DNA of 27,051 nucleotides from Geobacteraceae bacterium (GCA_027064785.1 JAMOPE010000441.1:1-27051); one strand, 5' to 3'; shown: positions 6,969 to 14,567, numbered from the stretch's first letter. Numbers and translations: made by a program. The notes: generated by a model from the letters alone, not told the origin.

Positions 6969-8204
6969 GTGAACAAAGGTTATTTATCTCAATATTTTTG
7001 TGGGGTAGCTGTAAAGAGCTTAAGTGCCGTTGAAGCGGATGTGTTGACTTCAAATCAGCATGAATTCAATGGGGTTGAAGGTTTGCGAAATATACTCGGT
7101 GAGCCTGATGGAAAAGTTCGTTATGCCGCAAAATTTATGTATTTGACTGATCACGATAATGAGCCGATTATCGAAGACGGGTTCTTAACATGGTATGATG
7201 CGAGGCAAAAAGCAAGAAGAGAGAGGGGGGTAATGCGGTATGAGTACCGACTGTATTTTCCAACCAATCAAGTATCTCAATATGCTAACGCTGGAGATAT
7301 ACTCGTTTTAGCCAAACGCCCTGATAATACTTTGTTGGCAATAATTGCTGAAGCAGAAACAACTATTGCAAAACAAATACAATGGTTATTTGGTTTTTCA
7401 GAGGTATTACATCTTGGTTTTTCTATTCGTGAGGAGTTAGAGAGTGAGCAGGATAGAGTTGAATTTGCATCGCGTTTTATTCTTGAAAATATCGGTGTTG
7501 CTGTCCAGGTTACAGAAGAAACATGGCTAGACAAAATACTTGAAAAATTTGGTGGTAAATTTCCAACTACGCGAGAATTTTCAGCCTTTTCCCGTTCAAC
7601 ACTTTCTGAGGTAAATCCACAAGAAGGACAAGATGCCGCTTTGATGGCTTGGATGGAAAGAGAAGAAATTCTGTTTAGAACATTAGAAAAACATTTAATC
7701 GGAGAACGTTTGTCCCAAGGATTTGATGGGGATGTTGATGGGTTTATCTCTTTTTCTTTGTCGGTACAGAATCGAAGGAAAAGTCGAGTTGGTCTTGCGC
7801 TAGAAAATCACCTTGAAATTTTATTTCAAGAATGTGGTGCCAGATACACTCGGACACCAAAAACAGAAAATAAATCCAAACCGGATTTTATTTTCCCCGG
7901 AATAGAAGAATATCGAAACCCTGAATATGATTTACACGCACTCACAATGTTGGGGGTGAAATCATCATGTAAAGATAGGTGGCGACAAGTTCTTTCGGAA
8001 GCAGATAGGATTAAAAATAAACATTTGTTAACACTTGAAGCTGCAATTAGTAAAAATCAAACAGATGAAATGAAAGCAAAAAACTTACAACTTGTATTGC
8101 CGAAAGAGCTGCATAGGTCATATTCCAAAGAACAGCAAGCCTGGCTGTTAAATGTATCTCAGTTCATGGAATTGGTACTGGAAAGGCAAATGTTAGGAAG
8201 GTAG
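6969..8204 (+). CDS. Type II restriction endonuclease, EcoRII family
   Basis: A 411-residue restriction enzyme partnered with the upstream methyltransferase. The C-terminal half (about 255-405) matches the EcoRII catalytic domain: SVQNRRKSRVG, KPDFIFPG, MLGVKSSCKDRWRQVL, EADRI and LVLPKELH. The proposed EcoRII residues Tyr308, Lys324 and Lys328 correspond in spacing to Tyr315, Lys331 and Lys335, with Asp306 in the PDF motif, so the enzyme looks catalytically intact. The N-terminal 180 residues (FNGVEGLR, GFLTWYDAR, YEYRLYFP) do not line up by eye with EcoRII's own effector domain, but occupy the same place and may be a variant B3-like DNA-binding domain. The start is GTG 6969 with TGGAG 8 bases upstream; no ATG fits. 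The 54-base gap after the methyltransferase suggests co-transcription. Base composition is A+T-rich, like its partner. Confidence 0.9.
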   Translation: MNKGYLSQYFCGVAVKSLSAVEADVLTSNQHEFNGVEGLRNILGEPDGKVRYAAKFMYLTDHDNEPIIEDGFLTWYDARQKARRERGVMRYEYRLYFPTNQVSQYANAGDILVLAKRPDNTLLAIIAEAETTIAKQIQWLFGFSEVLHLGFSIREELESEQDRVEFASRFILENIGVAVQVTEETWLDKILEKFGGKFPTTREFSAFSRSTLSEVNPQEGQDAALMAWMEREEILFRTLEKHLIGERLSQGFDGDVDGFISFSLSVQNRRKSRVGLALENHLEILFQECGARYTRTPKTENKSKPDFIFPGIEEYRNPEYDLHALTMLGVKSSCKDRWRQVLSEADRIKNKHLLTLEAAISKNQTDEMKAKNLQLVLPKELHRSYSKEQQAWLLNVSQFMELVLERQMLGR

Positions 8205-8411
8205 CTTAAGGGTGATTGCCTGTGAATGTACTAAAGTTATCCAAAAGGTCACGGGGATTGATATAGCCGGGAAAAAGCTAAAGAATGCTGAAAAAACTCG
8301 GTCTGACAAATCAAAAGAAGAGAGCCAAATATTTCTCAGTTGTTTATCTCCGGTTACTGCTTTCATCATTCTTTTGACTCTATCGCTGTTTGGGCGAGGT
8401 ATTTTGGAGAT

Positions 8412-8681
8412 ATGAATCCACAAATAACCGAAGGTAATCTTCTTGACCAGTATGTTGATGTCATCGTCAACGCTTGGAACCGGAACATCATTCCGGGGTG
8501 GCTGCTACTTCCACAGGGTGCTTCAGGTGCTATCAAGAAGCGGGGTGGGTTTGCACCTTTTCGGGAGGTTGGAAAATATGGTCCTATTCCATTGGGTCGT
8601 GCTGTTTTAACCGGAGCCGGGCGGTTGCCGTTTCAGGGGTATTCGGAACAATATCGAGAACTATCAATTCCACGTCCGTAA
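8412..8681 (+). pseudogene. Truncated macro-domain gene (5' remnant)
   Basis: From ATG 8412 the frame encodes 89 residues. The first 76, through AGRLPFQG at about base 8639, look like the start of a macro (ADP-ribose-binding) domain: ITEGNLLDQYVDVIVNAWNRN corresponds to the GDIT...VDAIVNAAN motif, LLLPQGASGAIKKRGG to the GGGGVDGAIHRAAG loop, and PIPLGRAVLTGAG to the next strand. In intact relatives, as I remember them, the sequence continues with an IIHVAGI-like strand and over 100 further residues. Here it changes abruptly to an unrelated tail ending at TAA 8681. The remnant overlaps the 3' end of trmO on the other strand. The preceding 207 bases (8205-8411) hold no gene I can support. It is unlikely to make a folded macro domain. 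Confidence 0.75.
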
Positions 8682-9342
8682 CTTTCCAGCTGACATTGTA
8701 ACGGTCAAACAACACACCATATCCCTGATCATCTTTTTTGTCCCGTCGATAAGCAGGACGGGGATCGAGAGCAAGTGTCTCGGTGAGCATTGTTTCGAGA
8801 TCGGGAGATTCTGATCGATAGTTCTTTAGCTGCCGCTGAGCCTGCTCAGAAAAGGTTATTGTCAGCGGGGTTCCGGGAGCTTCGGTGGCAAAGCCGCAGT
8901 TTGCTTCGGGAATGCTATCACCATAGGCGATGTAGGGCTTGATATCAAGAATCGGTGTGCCATCGATCAGGTCGGCACCCTGGACCTCAAGAGCCATGTT
9001 TCCCTGCTCATTGATAATGTTCAACAGTTTCACTGCTGACAGCCCGACCGGATTGGGGCGAAACGGTGAGCGTGAAGCATAAACCCCGACACGTTGGTTT
9101 CCGCCCAACCGTGGTGGTCGTACGGTCGGAGTCCACCCTTTTTGCCAGTTGTGGTGAAAGAGAAAAATAAGCCACAGGTGACTGAACCCGTCGAGACCAC
9201 GCAGTGCTTCTGGCGTGGCAAAACCGGGACAAAACTCGATTGTTGCAGTGACTGATGGTGTCAGCCCCGGTTGTCGTGGAGTGGCAAACTTTTCCCGAAA
9301 CGGGGAGCGGATGGTTGCGATCGGTTCGAGAGGATAAAGCAT
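8584..9342 (-). CDS. trmO: tRNA (adenine(37)-N6)-methyltransferase TrmO, with altered C-terminus
   Basis: TrmO uses S-adenosylmethionine to methylate the t6A37 base of threonine tRNA. The 252 residues begin MLYPLEPIATIRSPFREKF and carry the family motifs PRQPGL, GFSHLWLIFLFH, RPPRLGGNQRVGVYASRSPF, RPNPVGLS, DLIDGTPILDIKPY and DPRPAYRR. Homology to E. coli TrmO ends at about residue 233 (VTDVELIVLDIVP). Residues 234-252 (NTPETATARLRLKQHDPME) have no counterpart and are read from the antisense strand of the macro-domain remnant, so the natural stop appears to have been lost in a rearrangement. The catalytic core is intact and the enzyme is probably active. ATG at 9342 has GGGGGA 4 bases upstream. 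It follows the exporter gene by 12 bases and is likely co-transcribed with it. Confidence 0.92.
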   Translation of the reverse strand: MLYPLEPIATIRSPFREKFATPRQPGLTPSVTATIEFCPGFATPEALRGLDGFSHLWLIFLFHHNWQKGWTPTVRPPRLGGNQRVGVYASRSPFRPNPVGLSAVKLLNIINEQGNMALEVQGADLIDGTPILDIKPYIAYGDSIPEANCGFATEAPGTPLTITFSEQAQRQLKNYRSESPDLETMLTETLALDPRPAYRRDKKDDQGYGVLFDRYNVSWKVTDVELIVLDIVPNTPETATARLRLKQHDPME

Positions 9343-9354
9343 TGGTCCCCCTGT

Positions 9355-10257
9355 TTAACTGACAGTTGCCGGTTCTTCCTTTTTTCTGCTACTCAGCCAG
9401 ACACCACAAAAAACCAGTCCACATGCGAGCCATTGCGACAGGTTGAGGCGGTCACCCAGAACAATCATCCCCAGAATAACCCCGAAAACCGGAATCAAAT
9501 TGATATATCCGGCTGCACGGCTCGCCGGGATGCGACTGACGCTGTAATTATAGCAGCCGTAGGCTCCCAGAGTAATAAAGGTTCCCAGATAGATGACCGC
9601 CAGAGCGGGAACGGGGTCCCAGATCAGCGGTAAGCCGGCCCCGGGCATGAAAAGAAACGGAAAAAAGAAAACCGAGCCGATAAATGCCTGAAAGGCGGTA
9701 AGAAATAACGGTGGATAATTGTTGGTCAGGTGTTTCAGTGAGACGGTATAAAAGGCGGCACAAACCATCGCGAGGAATTCGTAGAAGTTCCCCAACTGCG
9801 GATTGGGGGCGTTGATACTGGTTTCGCTGGCAAGGCTCAGCCAACAGGCACCGATAATTGCCAGACTGAATCCCGCCAGGGTTGTCCGGTTGATACTCTC
9901 TTTTAGCCAGCTCCATGCCAGAATTGCGACCAGCAGCGGTAGCATTGCGGTAATCATTCCCGCTTGTGACGCACTGGTTAGCTCAAGAGCTTTTGCTTCA
10001 AGGATAAAATAGAGACAGGGTTCGCTGATCCCCATAATCAGTAAGTATTTAATATCCTGCTGTCGCCAGTTAATTTTTCGGAATGACGGAATGAAACCGA
10101 CAAAACACAGCGCGGCAATAAACATCCGACCAAAAATAACCTGCATCGGATGATAGGTACTGAATGCAAGCTTCAGGGCGACAAAAGAACTGGCCCAGAG
10201 GAGCATTGCTAAAATAAGGGAAAATACGGGGATAAGCCGTTGCGTGGTTGCGGCCAA
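9355..10257 (-). CDS. DMT-superfamily transporter (two EamA domains)
   Basis: A 300-residue inner-membrane protein with about ten hydrophobic helices in two repeated EamA halves. Typical features are an early MLLWASSFVALKLAF segment, PLLVAILAWSWLKESIN at the end of the first half, and PVFGVILGMIVLGDRLNLSQWLACGLVF near the end of the second. Members export amino acids, metabolites or drugs; the substrate cannot be told. The start is an unusual TTG at 10255-10257, supported by AGGAG 6 bases upstream; the first ATG (residue 18) falls inside the first membrane helix. It precedes trmO by 12 bases. A 7-base inverted repeat overlaps its ribosome-binding site. Confidence 0.88.
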   Translation of the reverse strand: MAATTQRLIPVFSLILAMLLWASSFVALKLAFSTYHPMQVIFGRMFIAALCFVGFIPSFRKINWRQQDIKYLLIMGISEPCLYFILEAKALELTSASQAGMITAMLPLLVAILAWSWLKESINRTTLAGFSLAIIGACWLSLASETSINAPNPQLGNFYEFLAMVCAAFYTVSLKHLTNNYPPLFLTAFQAFIGSVFFFPFLFMPGAGLPLIWDPVPALAVIYLGTFITLGAYGCYNYSVSRIPASRAAGYINLIPVFGVILGMIVLGDRLNLSQWLACGLVFCGVWLSSRKKEEPATVS

Positions 10258-10260
10258 AAA

Positions 10261-10291
10261 AACTCCTGAATCATGGATAGCAAAAGGAGTT
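10261..10291 (-). repeat. Inverted repeat over the exporter ribosome-binding site
   Basis: AACTCCT 10261-10267 and AGGAGTT 10285-10291 are perfect 7-base inverted copies 17 bases apart. On the minus strand the AGGAG of one arm is the Shine-Dalgarno of the DMT exporter. A hairpin could lower translation, but the match may also be coincidental. Confidence 0.35.
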
Positions 10292-10390
10292 CAAGATAAG
10301 CTGTCAAAGCGAAAGACGCCAGAAAAATCGAGGAACTGAAAGATAAAATGGTGAAGCTGTCTCCCAGAGCAAGGTGTAGCGCTGGAAGGG

Positions 10391-10431
10391 GGGTGATTTA
10401 GTTACTAAAAACCAAGAACGACTAACCACCC
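10391..10431 (-). terminator. Possible hairpin at the end of the PBP1A gene
   Basis: Read on the minus strand, GGGTG-G-TTAGT pairs with ACTAA-AT-CACCC across an 18-base loop, and the TAG stop of the PBP1A gene lies in the stem. There is no T-run after it, so it may be a weak terminator, a 3'-end stabiliser, or a processing point before the downstream exporter gene, which reads in the same direction 164 bases further on. Confidence 0.3.
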
Positions 10432-12824
10432 TCCATATCGAGACGGAAGAAATCATCAAGACGAGGCTTTTTCTTTTCTTCGCTCATCTGCGTCGGAGCG
10501 GTTCCCGGAGCAAAGACTTCGTAATAGGCATTCTTGTCGTCTTCGGGTAACAGCAGCCCGGTTTTCTTATCAATCGGGTGAAATTCGATAGTATCGGGAA
10601 TACTGAATTCTTTGACCGGATACTGCTTGATCGCATCTTTCATAAATCTGACCCATGCCGGGGCAGCCGCTTTTGATCCTGTTTCATTTTTCCCCAAGGG
10701 TCGTTCCTGATCGTAACCAACCCACGAAACACAGGCAAGCTGTGGAATAAAGCCGATGTACCAGGCATCCTTCAGGTCATTGGTGGTGCCGGTTTTTCCG
10801 GCAGATGGGCGCCCGATTTTTTTGGCGCGCCAACCCGTTCCTTCCCGAACGACACTTTCCAGAATATTGGTAATCAGGTAGGCGGTCTCCGGAGAGATGA
10901 CCCGCCGTGGTGGTTTGCGGATCAGACGCTGGTCTGCCGCCATGCCATTCGCAAAATCTGCCGGGTCGATCGATTCGAGGATCCGGCCATCGCGGTCACG
11001 AATCCGGGTAATATACGTTGGTGGAACTAATACCCCGCCATTGGCAAATACCGTATATGCCGTCAACATTTCGAGTGGAGTAACGGCTGTTGAGCCGAGC
11101 GCCATCGACAGATCGCGTTGCAGCGGGGTTTCAATGCCGAGTTTTTTTGCGTAATTGGCGGCATAGTTGATCCCGATGTCCTCAAGGATTTTGATGGTGA
11201 CAACGTTTCGGGAATGAGCCAGTGCATAGCGAAAGCGGGTCGGGCCGTAGAATTTTTCTTCGTAATTCTTCGGCTTCCACTCTTCGAGTTTACCGGTATC
11301 CTTTTTCTTATTTTCAAAAATAATCGGCGTATCGTTGATCATACTTGCCGGCGAGTAGCCGCGATCGAGGGCCGCGGCGTAGATGACCGGCTTGATCGCC
11401 GAACCCGGCAACCGTTTCGCCTGTATCGCCCGGTTGAACTGGCTCGCCTTAAAATCGTAACCTCCGACCATTGCTTTAATCTGGCCGGTAAATGGATCGA
11501 TGGCGACCAAGGCTCCCTGAGCAAGGGGTTCCTGCTCCAGACTTAGCTGCAAAGGTGTTGATTCGAGATCGAGGATCTTGACTTCAATTTGGGAACCGAT
11601 CGGAATCTTTGTCGGTTTTCCCTTTTCGACATTGCCGGAGGGCTCTGCCGTTTCAACAACAACTTCGAGCGGGGCGGCCCACTTACTTTTTTCAATGGAG
11701 ATCACACCGTCACGGTCACCGATACGGCATAATAGATTGTCGTCCTGTTGCCCGGTCACAATCGCCTGAACATAACTGCCTACACCGTAGGGTTCTTTGG
11801 CAAAGGTCTTGTCCTGTTTAGCCCAGAAAGCCTCCCGTGCTTCAGCATCGAGAATTTTTTCAGGAGGACGGAAGCCACGGCGTTTATCGTGGTCCCGCAG
11901 GTTTTCTTTGACGGCCAGTTGGGCAACCTTCTGCATTGGCAGATTGATACTGGTTTCGACCTGTAATCCACCGGTATAGAGAATTTTTTCACCAAAACGC
12001 TCTTCAAGATAGCGGCGTACCTGCTCGTTGAAATAGGCGGTGACATCGAGAAGATTATTCAGCCGTGGTTTGATCTCCACCTCTTCATTGACCGCCTGTG
12101 CATATTCCTGCGGTGTGATGTAGCCTTCCTTGACCATCCGACCAAGAACATATTTCTGACGCTCCATCGCCCGTTTGTAGTGGCGATAGGGAGAGTAACG
12201 GCTTGGTGCCTGGGGTAGCCCGGCCAGAATCGCCGATTCTGCCAGAGTTAATTCCTCAACATTTTTATCAAAGTAATTTTCTGCTGCCGCCTCAACACCG
12301 TAGGCCCGGTGTCCCAGATAGATTTGATTCAGATAGAGATAGAGAATTTCCTGCTTGGTTAGTGCCTGTTCCATTCGCCAGGCGAGGATTGCTTCTTTGA
12401 ACTTACGGGTGAAGGTTCGCTCTGAAGTGAGGAGCAGTTTTTTGGCAACCTGTTGGGTGATGGTGCTGCCACCCTGGGAAATACCGCCCGCTTTGACATT
12501 TTTCAGTGCCGCACGGAGGATCGAGACAAAGTCGATTCCCTTATGCTTGAAGAAACTGGCATCTTCGGCAGCGACAAAGGCTTGAACTAGCGTCTTGGGG
12601 ATTTTCTCAAACGGCACCAAGATTCGCCGTTCCTGCGAATATTCGGCAATAATCGTCCCGTCATCAGCATAAATTCGCGTGATCAGCGGGGGATGGTAAT
12701 CGGAAAGAGTTTCAACTTTTGGCAGGGTCGATGAAACGTAAAAATAAGCTCCGATTAGCAGAGCTGCACCAAGAATCGGCAGCCCGAGGAGGGCAACAAC
12801 AAGATATTTCAGGTAGTGCTTCAT
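10422..12824 (-). CDS. mrcA: Penicillin-binding protein 1A (class A, bifunctional)
   Basis: An 800-residue inner-membrane enzyme that polymerises glycan strands and crosslinks peptides in peptidoglycan. After a short cytoplasmic end and one membrane helix (about 8-30), the GT51 transglycosylase domain carries EDASFFKHKG (Glu87), GGSTITQQVAKKL (118-130), RKFKEAILAWRME (140-152) and LYLNQIYLG. A linker with an OB-like insert (about 310-430) follows. The transpeptidase domain has the three signature motifs: SAIK with Ser475, SRN 538-540 and KTG 677-679. Length and order fit PBP1A (PonA/MrcA) rather than PBP1B or 1C. The C-terminus is a short charged tail. The start ATG at 12824 has only a weak GAAG upstream. 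It is divergent from queC. The symbol follows E. coli usage. Confidence 0.95.
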   Translation of the reverse strand: MKHYLKYLVVALLGLPILGAALLIGAYFYVSSTLPKVETLSDYHPPLITRIYADDGTIIAEYSQERRILVPFEKIPKTLVQAFVAAEDASFFKHKGIDFVSILRAALKNVKAGGISQGGSTITQQVAKKLLLTSERTFTRKFKEAILAWRMEQALTKQEILYLYLNQIYLGHRAYGVEAAAENYFDKNVEELTLAESAILAGLPQAPSRYSPYRHYKRAMERQKYVLGRMVKEGYITPQEYAQAVNEEVEIKPRLNNLLDVTAYFNEQVRRYLEERFGEKILYTGGLQVETSINLPMQKVAQLAVKENLRDHDKRRGFRPPEKILDAEAREAFWAKQDKTFAKEPYGVGSYVQAIVTGQQDDNLLCRIGDRDGVISIEKSKWAAPLEVVVETAEPSGNVEKGKPTKIPIGSQIEVKILDLESTPLQLSLEQEPLAQGALVAIDPFTGQIKAMVGGYDFKASQFNRAIQAKRLPGSAIKPVIYAAALDRGYSPASMINDTPIIFENKKKDTGKLEEWKPKNYEEKFYGPTRFRYALAHSRNVVTIKILEDIGINYAANYAKKLGIETPLQRDLSMALGSTAVTPLEMLTAYTVFANGGVLVPPTYITRIRDRDGRILESIDPADFANGMAADQRLIRKPPRRVISPETAYLITNILESVVREGTGWRAKKIGRPSAGKTGTTNDLKDAWYIGFIPQLACVSWVGYDQERPLGKNETGSKAAAPAWVRFMKDAIKQYPVKEFSIPDTIEFHPIDKKTGLLLPEDDKNAYYEVFAPGTAPTQMSEEKKKPRLDDFFRLDMEGG

Positions 12825-12872
12825 TTTATAACTTCAGTCATGGGTAGATAATTCGATGATTGTGTCAGGAAA

Positions 12873-12943
12873 CCACTAAGTTTTATACCATGTGGCGGGA
12901 GACGGAGCAACCGATTGGAAGCTTGACCCGCTGAAATGATCGG
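12873..12943 (+). other. Interlocking inverted repeats upstream of queC
   Basis: In the 189-base gap between the divergent PBP1A and queC genes, GCGGG 12895-12899 can pair with CCCGC 12927-12931, while CCGAT 12911-12915 can pair with ATCGG 12939-12943. CCAC 12873-12876 can also pair with GTGG 12892-12895. The arms interleave (1-2-1'-2'), as in a pseudoknot or a pair of exclusive hairpins. It matches no riboswitch class that I recognise. A TATAAA at 12974-12979 could be the queC -10 box, in which case this DNA lies upstream of the transcript and would be a protein-binding region instead. Confidence 0.3.
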
Positions 12944-13013
12944 CTTATTCTCACGGTTTCAGGTTTAACTCATTATAAAAATTGGCGGGGGTTTCAAATG
13001 AAAGAAGGAAAGA

Positions 13014-13685
13014 ATGAAAAAAGCAGTTGTTCTGTATAGCGGTGGTCTTGATTCAACAACCTGTATGGCGATTGCCCGGGATGAAGGATTTACCCCTTAT
13101 GCTCTCAGTTTTGCCTATGGTCAGCGTCATACTGTTGAGCTGGATCGGGCGCGTGAATATGCCCCGCTGATCGGTGCCGAGGAACATATGGTGATTGATA
13201 TCGATCTGCGTAAGATGGGGGGAAGTGCTTTAACGGCAGATATCGACGTTCCCAAGGAGGGTGTCGAAGAGGGTGAAATCCCGATTACTTATGTTCCCGC
13301 CCGGAATACGATATTCTTGTCGTTTGCCCTGGGTTGGGCTGAAGTTCTCGGCGCTTCAGATATCTATATTGGTGTGAATGCTCTTGATTATTCGGGATAT
13401 CCCGATTGTCGACCGGAATTTATCCAGTCGTTTGAGCTGATGGCAAATCTGGCGACCAAGGCGGGGGTGGAAGGGAATCCCTACCACATTCATGCACCGT
13501 TGCTTGATTTGACCAAAGCGCAGATTATCCAACAGGGGCTTGAGCTGGGAGTCGATTATGGTCTGACCCATTCGTGTTACGATCCAACCCCCGAAGGGCT
13601 GTCGTGTGGTCAGTGTGATTCGTGCCGTTTACGGCTGCATGGTTTTGCCGATGCCGGAGTGGAGGATCCTGTTCCCTATGTCTAA
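13014..13685 (+). CDS. queC: 7-cyano-7-deazaguanine synthase
   Basis: QueC converts 7-carboxy-7-deazaguanine to preQ0 with ATP and ammonia, a step towards queuosine in tRNA. The 223 residues carry the PP-loop ATP motif SGGLDS (9-14), FAYGQRH (33-39), the [10 protein letters not shown] motif (94-103) and a zinc site Cys188, Cys198, Cys201 and Cys204 in CYDP...SCGQCDSC. Length is normal. ATG 13014 follows AAGAAGGAAAG. Its 3' end overlaps the folE2 start by 8 bases, so translation of the two is probably coupled. No queD or queE is seen in this window. Confidence 0.96.
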   Translation: MKKAVVLYSGGLDSTTCMAIARDEGFTPYALSFAYGQRHTVELDRAREYAPLIGAEEHMVIDIDLRKMGGSALTADIDVPKEGVEEGEIPITYVPARNTIFLSFALGWAEVLGASDIYIGVNALDYSGYPDCRPEFIQSFELMANLATKAGVEGNPYHIHAPLLDLTKAQIIQQGLELGVDYGLTHSCYDPTPEGLSCGQCDSCRLRLHGFADAGVEDPVPYV

Positions 13686-14463
13686 GTCATCAATGCCCGA
13701 TCTGCAACAAAGCCGCGATACCCGCAATATTGCCATTGATAAGGTCGGGATCAAGGATATCCGCTATCCAATTGTGCTGCTTGATAAGCACGAAGAGCGT
13801 CAGCATACCGTTGCGTGGGTCAATATGTATGTCGATCTTCCCGAACAGTTCAAGGGGACCCACATGAGCCGCTTCATCGAAGTGCTCAATCGCTACCATG
13901 GGGAGATCAGCATCGAGAACATGGAAGCAATTCTTGTTGAGATCAAATCGCGGCTCGGTGCCAGTCGTGCCCATCTGGAGTTCGATTTCCCCTACTTCAT
14001 CAAAAAGACCGCCCCGGTTTCGGGAGCGCGCAGTCTGCTTGAATATCAATGCCGGATGATCGGCACGATGGACGAAACGTTCAACTTTTCTCTCGAGGTC
14101 AAAGTTCCAGTGACATCGCTGTGTCCCTGTTCCAAAGAGATCAGCGATCGGGGGGCTCATAATCAGCGCAGCAGTGTGACGGTTCATATCACCTATTCGG
14201 GACACGTCTGGCTTGAAGATTTGATCACATGGATTGAAGAGTGTGCCAGCTGCCCCGTTTATGCCCTATTGAAACGTGAGGACGAAAAAGCGGTCACAGA
14301 ACAGGCGTATGACAATCCGATGTTTGTTGAAGATATGGTGCGGGCGGTGACCGAAAAGCTCCGTTCCGTCGATCAGATTCGCTGGTTCAAAATCCAGTGT
14401 GAAAATTTTGAGTCAATCCACAACCACTCTGCTTATGCCATGATTGAGGGGAAAAACCCCTGA
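13678..14463 (+). CDS. folE2: GTP cyclohydrolase IB (FolE2)
   Basis: FolE2 converts GTP to 7,8-dihydroneopterin triphosphate, the shared precursor of folate and of the QueD-QueE-QueC route to queuosine. The 261 residues match the family strongly: [23 protein letters not shown] (the first 20 or so residues of the core), [42 protein letters not shown] with the conserved Cys149 and His161, and [15 protein letters not shown]. This is the COG1469 family and not QueF or classical FolE. I chose ATG 13678, which overlaps queC by 8 bases and has GGAGG 12 bases upstream; the frame extends further upstream but only through queC coding sequence, and ATG 13693 is an alternative with no clear ribosome-binding site. 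FolE2 is often metal-flexible and made under zinc shortage; no Zur box is recognised here. Confidence 0.95.
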   Translation: MSKSSMPDLQQSRDTRNIAIDKVGIKDIRYPIVLLDKHEERQHTVAWVNMYVDLPEQFKGTHMSRFIEVLNRYHGEISIENMEAILVEIKSRLGASRAHLEFDFPYFIKKTAPVSGARSLLEYQCRMIGTMDETFNFSLEVKVPVTSLCPCSKEISDRGAHNQRSSVTVHITYSGHVWLEDLITWIEECASCPVYALLKREDEKAVTEQAYDNPMFVEDMVRAVTEKLRSVDQIRWFKIQCENFESIHNHSAYAMIEGKNP

Positions 14464-14465
14464 AA

Positions 14466-14554
14466 AGTGGATAACCCTGTGGATAAAGTGGATAACTCAT
14501 GAAGCAGAATGGCAAAAAAGCGGGTTTTAAGCGGTTTGCAGCGGTTGTGGATTA
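14466..14554. promoter_or_regulatory. Cluster of DnaA-box-like nonamers upstream of tolQ
   Basis: Three same-direction copies stand almost end to end: AGTGGATAA 14466-14474, TGTGGATAA 14478-14486 and AGTGGATAA 14487-14495. The middle one is the exact complement of the consensus DnaA box TTATCCACA; the other two differ at one base. A fourth near-match, TGTGGATTA, lies at 14546-14554. They sit in the folE2-tolQ gap just before the tolQ promoter, and an A+T-rich stretch follows at about 14609-14632. Binding by DnaA is an inference. Confidence 0.55.
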
Positions 14555-14567
14555 ATGAAAGGCTTAC

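Noticed and set aside
8212..8415. 67-codon GTG-started frame with a hydrophobic C-terminal end, after the endonuclease gene
   Set aside because: No ribosome-binding site fits the GTG, the sequence is unlike any family I know, and other frames are open in parts of the same stretch; more likely a noncoding remnant.
13690..14205. 171-codon minus-strand frame opposite folE2
   Set aside because: Antisense shadow; the FolE2 motifs on the plus strand explain the openness.
13678..14463. Possible QueF (preQ0 reductase) because it follows queC
   Set aside because: Motifs [22 protein letters not shown] and [13 protein letters not shown] are FolE2 motifs; the overall sequence belongs to the COG1469 family and not to QueF.
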